Below the pieces are notes generated by a model, which was not told the DNA's origin, made no database searches, and was given only the letters and a program-made list of their open reading frames with translations. A stretch of 5,162 nt of DNA from Bog-159 sp049514955. Lineage in GTDB: Bacteria > Acidobacteriota > Terriglobia > Bryobacterales > Bryobacteraceae. The translations under genes were made by a program, and so were the position numbers. The stretch covers positions 1 through 5,162 of the forward strand of contig JBEKUO010000566.1 in assembly GCA_049514955.1 (NCBI GenBank). Reading direction: 5' to 3'. Below are positions 1-3,872 of this stretch, piece by piece; position 1 is the first letter of the stretch; every line of letters begins with the position of its first letter.

Positions 1-1850
1 TCGCGCTCATCGCGGAGGGGCGGTTCGAAGAGGCGTACCACTACGCCCGCGAACCCAACCCCATGGCCAGTATCTGTGGCCGCGTCTGCGCGCACCCCTG
101 CGAAACGGCCTGCCGGCGGGGAGCGGTGGATAAGCCTATCCAGATCCGCGCACTGAAGCGCATGCTCACCGAGCGCTACGGCCCGGAATCCCGTCATCCG
201 CTTCGCCTGCAGCGCGAACGCGCGGCGCCGCAGCCGTATCGCGTTGCGGTTGTAGGCAGCGGTCCGGTGGGGCTTTCCGCCGCGCACGACTTGGGCCTGA
301 TGGGTTACTCCGTGACCATCTTCGAAGCTGCGCCGGTGGCCGGCGGCATGCTCAAACTTGGCATCCCCGAATACCGTCTGCCGCGCAGCGTGGTGGAAGC
401 GCAGGTGCGAGAGATCCTGGAGGTGGGCGACATCACCCTGAAGCTGAACCATGCCGCTGGCCGCGATTTCACGATCGCCGGCTTGCGGCAGCAGGGCTTC
501 GACGCGGTAGTCATCGCGGTCGGCGCGCACCGCAGCCGGGACCTTTCGATCCCGGGCGTGGATCTCGATGGCGTGCACAAGGCCGTTGAGTTCCTGCTCA
601 ATGCCAACCTGGGATATCGGTTCACGATCGGCAAAAAGGTGGTGGTGATCGGCGGTGGGAATGTAGCCATGGACGTGGCCCGATCGGCGGCTCGCGAAGT
701 GCTGCGGCAACACGCTGCCGCTCCGGGCGAGGCCGTTCCCAGCGACGAAAATGTGGCCGCCGTGGCTGCCCATGAGATGGTGGACGTTTCGCTGTCGGCC
801 CTCCGCTTGGGCGCGCAGGAGGTCAGCATCGTCTGCCTGGAAAAGCGGCAGGAGATGCCGGCCGCCCTGGAAGAGATCGAGGAAGCGGAAACCGAGGGCA
901 TCGTCCTGCATGACGGCAGGGGTCCCCATCGCGTCCTGGGGCGCGACGGCAAGGTGACCGGCCTCGAAACACTGAAGACCCGCTATGTTTTCGACACTGC
1001 CGGCCGCTTCAATCCGGCGTTTTATGAAAGCAGCGAATCCGTGATCGAGTGCGACACCGTGATTATGGCCATTGGCCAGGCGCCCAACCTGGATTTCCTG
1101 AAGCCCGAGGACGGCGTGCGGGTATCGCCGCGCGGCTTGATCGTAGCGGACCGCGAAACGCTAATGACCTCCGCGCCCGGCGTGTTCGCGGGTGGAGATT
1201 GCGTGTTCGGTCCCCGCCTGATTATCGACAGCGTGGGCGATGGCAAGCGCATCGCCATCGCCATCGACGAACATCTCACCGGGCGCAAGCATCCCGATCC
1301 GGAGATTGTGGTGGAAGTGCTCGATCACCACAAGATGTTCGCGGATTTCATGAACCTGTCGCGCCAGCCCGTGCCCATGCTGCCGCTGGAGCGCCGCACC
1401 GGCGTGACGGAAGTGGAGATCGGCTTCGACGAACAGTCCGCCATGGCTGAGGCCCGCCGCTGCCTGCGTTGCTGGATAAACACCGTCTTTGAGGGCAATG
1501 AACCGGATGGCTCGCAGTGCATCCTGTGCGGCGGCTGCGCGGATGTATGCCCCGAGGAGTGCTTACGGCTGGTGCCGCTGGAGCAGATCGATTTTCCGCC
1601 GGAGGTGCTCGACCAGATCCGGCAGAACGAGCAGCTCTACAAGGTCGAACTGGATGACGTGGCGGCCGAGGAGTTGGGCGTGATCACTGGCTCGGCCATG
1701 CTCAAGGACGAAACGCGCTGTATACGGTGCGGGCTGTGCGCCGAGCGTTGCCCTGTCAACGTGATCACGATGGAGGCGTACAGCATTGGTGTGGCCGTGC
1801 CCCAAGCCGCGCCCCAAGATGGCGAGCTGAAGCTCGCCACGGCACGCTGA
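1..1850 (+). CDS. GltD-like FAD/NAD(P) oxidoreductase with C-terminal 2[4Fe-4S] ferredoxin domain (5' partial)
   Basis: The frame is open from the window edge (first full codon at 3), so the ATG at 63 is internal: the residues before it continue the family's N-terminal Fe-S domain. 615 residues are visible; residue number here is nucleotide/3. In order: a CX3CX3CX3C cluster at residues 25-37, as in the small subunit of glutamate synthase; an FAD Rossmann motif GSGPVG at 85-90; an NAD(P) Rossmann motif GGGNVA at 217-222; the second FAD motif FAGGD at 395-399; a CX2C pair at 487/490; and two ferredoxin motifs CX2CX2CX3CP at 506-517 and 573-584. The family moves electrons between NAD(P)H, FAD and Fe-S clusters, and no signal peptide or membrane segment is visible. 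No glutamate synthase large subunit is adjacent. A Rieske/cytochrome b operon follows 24 bases later, so a role as the NAD(P)H-linked cytoplasmic module of that complex is inferred. About 37 residues (690-800) are inserted after the NAD(P) motif relative to GltD. The domain call is firm; the partner assignment is not. Confidence 0.9.
   Translation, partial: ALIAEGRFEEAYHYAREPNPMASICGRVCAHPCETACRRGAVDKPIQIRALKRMLTERYGPESRHPLRLQRERAAPQPYRVAVVGSGPVGLSAAHDLGLMGYSVTIFEAAPVAGGMLKLGIPEYRLPRSVVEAQVREILEVGDITLKLNHAAGRDFTIAGLRQQGFDAVVIAVGAHRSRDLSIPGVDLDGVHKAVEFLLNANLGYRFTIGKKVVVIGGGNVAMDVARSAAREVLRQHAAAPGEAVPSDENVAAVAAHEMVDVSLSALRLGAQEVSIVCLEKRQEMPAALEEIEEAETEGIVLHDGRGPHRVLGRDGKVTGLETLKTRYVFDTAGRFNPAFYESSESVIECDTVIMAIGQAPNLDFLKPEDGVRVSPRGLIVADRETLMTSAPGVFAGGDCVFGPRLIIDSVGDGKRIAIAIDEHLTGRKHPDPEIVVEVLDHHKMFADFMNLSRQPVPMLPLERRTGVTEVEIGFDEQSAMAEARRCLRCWINTVFEGNEPDGSQCILCGGCADVCPEECLRLVPLEQIDFPPEVLDQIRQNEQLYKVELDDVAAEELGVITGSAMLKDETRCIRCGLCAERCPVNVITMEAYSIGVAVPQAAPQDGELKLATAR
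1821..1838. repeat. Perfect palindromic hairpin 1 (8-bp stem, GA centre)
   Basis: ggcgagct (1821-1828) and agctcgcc (1831-1838) are exact reverse complements separated by GA. It lies inside the last codons of the flavoprotein gene and is followed four bases later by a second hairpin with the same CT-GA-AG core. There is no U-tract, so it is not a typical intrinsic terminator, and the downstream genes look cotranscribed. Confidence 0.75.
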
Positions 1851-1857
1851 AGCGTGC
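1842..1857. repeat. Perfect palindromic hairpin 2 (7-bp stem, GA centre) containing the stop codon
   Basis: gcacgct (1842-1848) and agcgtgc (1851-1857) are exact reverse complements around GA. The TGA stop of the flavoprotein gene (1848-1850) sits at the apex. The same arms recur before cytochrome b (gcacgct at 2375-2381; agcgtgc at 2384-2390 and 2416-2422), so this is a repeated element and not a one-off palindrome. Confidence 0.75.
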
Positions 1858-1866
1858 GCTACGAGG
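1845..1866 (+). repeat. 22-base direct repeat, copy 1 (upstream of Rieske gene)
   Basis: Bases 1845-1866 match 2410-2431 at 21 of 22 positions, the single difference being T1860 against C2425. The repeat takes in most of hairpin 2 and ends in ACGAGG, which overlaps the Shine-Dalgarno of the Rieske gene. The two copies bracket the Rieske gene in the same orientation. Confidence 0.8.
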
Positions 1867-1868
1867 AG
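1864..1868 (+). promoter_or_regulatory. Ribosome binding site of the Rieske gene
   Basis: AGGAG lies six bases before the ATG at 1875. This decides the start against the in-frame GTG at 1854, which lies within hairpin 2 and would add seven residues before the Tat motif. Part of the site is the end of the 22-base repeat. Confidence 0.8.
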
Positions 1869-1874
1869 AAACGG

Positions 1875-2345
1875 ATGGCAGACGACGACAAGATGCAGGT
1901 CAGCCGGCGCGAGATTTTCATCAAGCTGGGCGTAGGCTCGGCGGCGGTGGCCTGCGCCGGAGCGGCAGTGTTCGGATATTCCTACCTGTCTCCCAACGTG
2001 CTCTACGAGCCATCGCCCATCGCCAACGCGGGCAAACCGGAAAACTATCCGCGCGGCTCTGTTACGCAAGATCTGCAAGCCGGCATCTACATCGTTCACG
2101 GGCCGGAAGGCTTTTATGCCCTGTCGGCTATTTGCACGCATCTCGGGTGCCTCACCGTTTGGAACGCCGATCGGGGGATCATCGCGTGCCCGTGCCACGG
2201 CAGCAAGTTCAGCGAACTGGGAGCCAAGCTCGAGGGACCCGCGCCGCGCGGCTTGCCGTGGCTCAAGGTCTGGCTCAGCGATGAGGGCGAACTGCTGGTG
2301 GATCGGGCAACCGTCATTCCGCAGAAGCAATATTTGAGGACATAG
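1875..2345 (+). CDS. Rieske [2Fe-2S] protein of the quinol:cytochrome c reductase
   Basis: A 156-residue Rieske iron-sulfur subunit, which takes an electron from quinol at the Qo site of cytochrome b and passes it to a cytochrome c on the outer face of the membrane. A twin-arginine motif SRREIF (residues 10-15) precedes a hydrophobic stretch at about 18-38, giving a Tat-exported protein held by an uncleaved N-terminal anchor. Cluster motifs are CTHLGC (87-92) and CPCHGSKF (105-112). Ligands are C87, H89, C105 and H108, and C92/C107 are the expected disulfide. The proline loop GPAPRG is at 121-126. Length and motifs resemble the short b6f/bacterial type. Ser110, which hydrogen-bonds to the cluster, is kept, but the usual Tyr two residues later is Phe112, which by analogy lowers the potential. 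It lies between the flavoprotein and cytochrome b genes and is flanked on both sides by the same 22-base repeat. Confidence 0.95.
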   Translation: MADDDKMQVSRREIFIKLGVGSAAVACAGAAVFGYSYLSPNVLYEPSPIANAGKPENYPRGSVTQDLQAGIYIVHGPEGFYALSAICTHLGCLTVWNADRGIIACPCHGSKFSELGAKLEGPAPRGLPWLKVWLSDEGELLVDRATVIPQKQYLRT

Positions 2346-2441
2346 ATGCGCAACAACCGCATATTTAGCCTGACGCACGCTTTAGCGTGCTGGAGCGAGC
2401 TTCCGCCTCCGCTGAAGCGTGCGCCACGAGGGCTGACATGA
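2346..2441 (+). CDS. Possible 31-residue mini-ORF between Rieske and cytochrome b genes
   Basis: An ATG directly abuts the Rieske stop (TAG then ATG) and follows GAGGA at 2336-2340 with a five-base spacer. The frame runs 31 codons (starting MRNNRIFSLT) and ends in a TGA that overlaps the cytochrome b ATG as ATGA at 2438-2441. This arrangement would suit translational coupling. Against it, most of the frame is repeat/stem-loop sequence and the peptide shows no recognised motif. It may be a remnant of an older cytochrome b start displaced by the repeat, or chance. Confidence 0.25.
   Translation: MRNNRIFSLTHALACWSELPPPLKRAPRGLT
2374..2423 (+). repeat. Stem-loop region upstream of cytochrome b, with alternative folds
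   Basis: The outer arms cgcacgctt (2374-2382) and aagcgtgcg (2415-2423) are perfect 9-base complements. Inside them AGC (2384-2386) can pair with GCT (2411-2413) and GGAG (2392-2395) with CTCC (2407-2410), giving an imperfect hairpin of about 50 bases. A competing local hairpin is gcacgct (2375-2381) with agcgtgc (2384-2390). The structure ends five bases before the cytochrome b Shine-Dalgarno, so it could affect translation or mRNA stability. No U-tract follows, so it is not a standard terminator. Confidence 0.6.
2410..2431 (+). repeat. 22-base direct repeat, copy 2 (upstream of cytochrome b gene)
   Basis: Matches 1845-1866 at 21 of 22 bases. As in copy 1, its end overlaps the Shine-Dalgarno of the next gene, and the gene's ATG follows within 6-8 bases. 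Its left half forms the descending arm of the stem-loop at 2374-2423. Confidence 0.8.
2428..2432 (+). promoter_or_regulatory. Ribosome binding site of the cytochrome b N-terminal gene
   Basis: GAGGG sits five bases before the ATG at 2438 and supports that start over the in-frame GTG at 2387 (inside the stem-loop) and the in-frame ATG at 2522 (no Shine-Dalgarno visible). Confidence 0.7.
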
Positions 2442-3166
2442 CTATCCAGGACTTGCGCGATACGCGCGTGTGGCGCTCGGTCTTTCGCGGCGGCAGCGGA
2501 GCCACCAATCTGCGCCGCTCGATGGCCATCCAGCAGAACGTCTTTCTGCACCTGGCGTCGGTCAAAGCTCGCAAACGCGCCCTCGAATTCAGCGTCACCT
2601 GGTACCTGGGAACGCTCAGCTTCGGCACGTTCCTGATCCTGGTGGTGACCGGCATTCTGCTGATGCTCTACTACCATCCGTCCGTGCCACAAGCTTACGC
2701 GGATATGAAAGACCTGCAGTTCGTGGTCTCGGCCGGCGTGTTCCTGCGCAATCTACACCGCTGGTCGGCGCACACCATGGTGCTGCTGGTGTTCGCCCAC
2801 ATGTTTAAGGTTTTCTATCGCGGCGCATACCGGAAGCCGCGCGAGTTCAACTGGGTCATCGGGGTGATCCTGCTGATCGTTACGCTGCTGCTCAGCTACA
2901 CGGGCTACCTGTTGCCCTGGGACCAGTTGGCCTTCTGGGCCATCACGGTGGGCTCGAACATCATGTCCGCCGTGCCCGTGCTGGGCCAGAAGATCCGCTT
3001 CCTCATGTTGGGCGGCCACAGCGTGAACGCCAATGCCCTGCTGCGCTTTTATGTGCTGCACTGCGTGATCCTGCCGCTGGCGGCCTTTCTGTTGATCGCC
3101 GTGCATTTCTGGCGCATTCGCAAAGACGGAGGCCTGTATACGGCCCACAAGGAATCCCATGAGTGA
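2438..3166 (+). CDS. Cytochrome b, N-terminal (b6-like) subunit
   Basis: A 242-residue dihaem cytochrome b half, the quinol-binding membrane core of the Rieske/cytochrome b complex. A hydrophilic N-terminus of about 50 residues precedes four membrane helices, at about 56-79, 112-127, 139-159 and 205-224. Haem ligands are H107 and H121 in helix 2 (HRWSAH and FAHMFKVF) paired with H208 and H223 in helix 4 (RFYVLHC and AVHFW). The second pair is separated by 14 residues, as in cytochrome b6, against 13 in bc1. The signature GYLLPWDQLAFWA is at 156-168. The position of the b6 cysteine that attaches the extra haem c(i) appears to be Tyr56, so that haem is unlikely to be covalently bound. The gene overlaps the next one by eight bases (ATGAGTGA), which implies coupled translation. 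The split into two proteins is typical of b6f-like and many bacterial menaquinol complexes. Confidence 0.95.
   Translation: MTIQDLRDTRVWRSVFRGGSGATNLRRSMAIQQNVFLHLASVKARKRALEFSVTWYLGTLSFGTFLILVVTGILLMLYYHPSVPQAYADMKDLQFVVSAGVFLRNLHRWSAHTMVLLVFAHMFKVFYRGAYRKPREFNWVIGVILLIVTLLLSYTGYLLPWDQLAFWAITVGSNIMSAVPVLGQKIRFLMLGGHSVNANALLRFYVLHCVILPLAAFLLIAVHFWRIRKDGGLYTAHKESHE
3149..3154 (+). promoter_or_regulatory. Ribosome binding site of the cytochrome b C-terminal gene
   Basis: AAGGAA lies four bases before the ATG at 3159, within the last codons of the preceding gene. It supports reinitiation at the ATGAGTGA overlap and a genuine separate start. Confidence 0.6.
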
Positions 3167-3869
3167 GCCGCCCGATCCGAAATTTGCCGCGCAATTCGAT
3201 TCCGATGCCAAGCGCACGCCGGTGCGGGTGGCGTTCGTCACGCGCCGCACATCGCCGCAGGTCAAGGCCGCCGACGACTCCATGGTGATGACGTATCCGG
3301 AAGGGCTCTTTCGGGCCGCGGTGGCCATCGAGATTCTGGCAATCGCATTGGTAGCGATCTCGCTGATCTGGGATGCGCCGCTCGAAGAACTGGCCGACGC
3401 CATGCACACCCCAAATCCGGCGAAGGCGCCCTGGTACTTTCTGGGCCTTCAGGAGCTGCTGCACTACTTTCCTCCGTTTGTGGCGGGCGTGCTCATTCCT
3501 ACTCTGGTGGTGCTGGCGCTGATTGTAATTCCGTACTTCGACATCAACATCGAATCCGAGGGCGTGTGGCTGCGCAACCGCGATCGGCGGCTGAGAATAT
3601 TCACGGCTGTCCTGGCGGGCTTCACGGCCGTCATGCTGGTCTTCCATGTTTACGCGGTGCTAATTCCCACACTGCTGATTGCCGGCTGCATGCTGCTCGC
3701 CGCAAGGAGTTCGCCCGAGTCGCCGGCGCGTTTCCGGCGATGGCTGGTCTCCAAACCGCTCTCTTTCTGGATCATGACGTGGTTCCTGGTGCAGGCCAGC
3801 ATCCTGACGGTCATCGGGACCTTTTTCCGCGGCGCGGGCTGGTCCTGGGTCTGGCCCTGGAGGATTTGA
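3159..3869 (+). CDS. Cytochrome b, C-terminal (subunit IV-like) subunit with extended C-terminus
   Basis: A 236-residue partner of the b6-like protein that supplies part of the Qo quinol-oxidation site. After about 45 hydrophilic residues come membrane helices at about 52-70 and 108-126, a long hydrophobic segment at about 147-182 (probably two helices), and a last helix at about 203-220. The Qo-site motif PEWY of bc1/b6f corresponds to A90-P91-W92-Y93, within NPAKAPWYFLGLQELL. The acidic residue is therefore lost, as in several menaquinol-type homologues. Subunit IV of b6f is about 160 residues, so this protein has an extra C-terminal part. It ends in FFRGAGWSWVWPW, a tryptophan-rich ending I associate from memory with bacterial menaquinol cytochrome b subunits. 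It overlaps the upstream gene by eight bases and lies three bases before the cytochrome c gene. Confidence 0.92.
   Translation: MSEPPDPKFAAQFDSDAKRTPVRVAFVTRRTSPQVKAADDSMVMTYPEGLFRAAVAIEILAIALVAISLIWDAPLEELADAMHTPNPAKAPWYFLGLQELLHYFPPFVAGVLIPTLVVLALIVIPYFDINIESEGVWLRNRDRRLRIFTAVLAGFTAVMLVFHVYAVLIPTLLIAGCMLLAARSSPESPARFRRWLVSKPLSFWIMTWFLVQASILTVIGTFFRGAGWSWVWPWRI
3859..3863 (+). promoter_or_regulatory. Ribosome binding site of the multihaem cytochrome c gene
   Basis: GGAGG lies nine bases before the ATG at 3873, inside the last codons of the upstream gene. It supports 3873 as the start and tight operon coupling. Confidence 0.7.
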
Positions 3870-3872
3870 CGC

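Noticed and set aside
63..65. ATG at 63 as the true start of the flavoprotein
   Set aside because: The frame is open upstream to the edge, and its residues (EEAYHYAREPNP just before the ATG) fit the conserved N-terminal domain that leads into the cysteine cluster.
305..952. 215-codon minus-strand frame
   Set aside because: Antisense to the FAD and NAD(P) domains of the flavoprotein; Ser/Arg-rich with no domain.
1821..1857. Intrinsic transcription terminator after the flavoprotein gene
   Set aside because: Stems are short, no U-run follows, and the Rieske gene starts 24 bases after the stop.
1563..2378. 271-codon minus-strand frame
   Set aside because: It lies antisense to the flavoprotein C-terminus and the whole Rieske gene, which have clear motifs. 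Its translation shows no domain.
2387..2389. GTG at 2387 as cytochrome b start
   Set aside because: It lies inside the stem-loop with no Shine-Dalgarno. The ATG at 2438 has GAGGG five bases upstream.
3159..3166. Frameshift splitting a single cytochrome b gene
   Set aside because: The second half has its own Shine-Dalgarno and ATG and a hydrophilic N-terminus. The break falls after the fourth helix exactly as in b6/subunit IV, so the split is natural.
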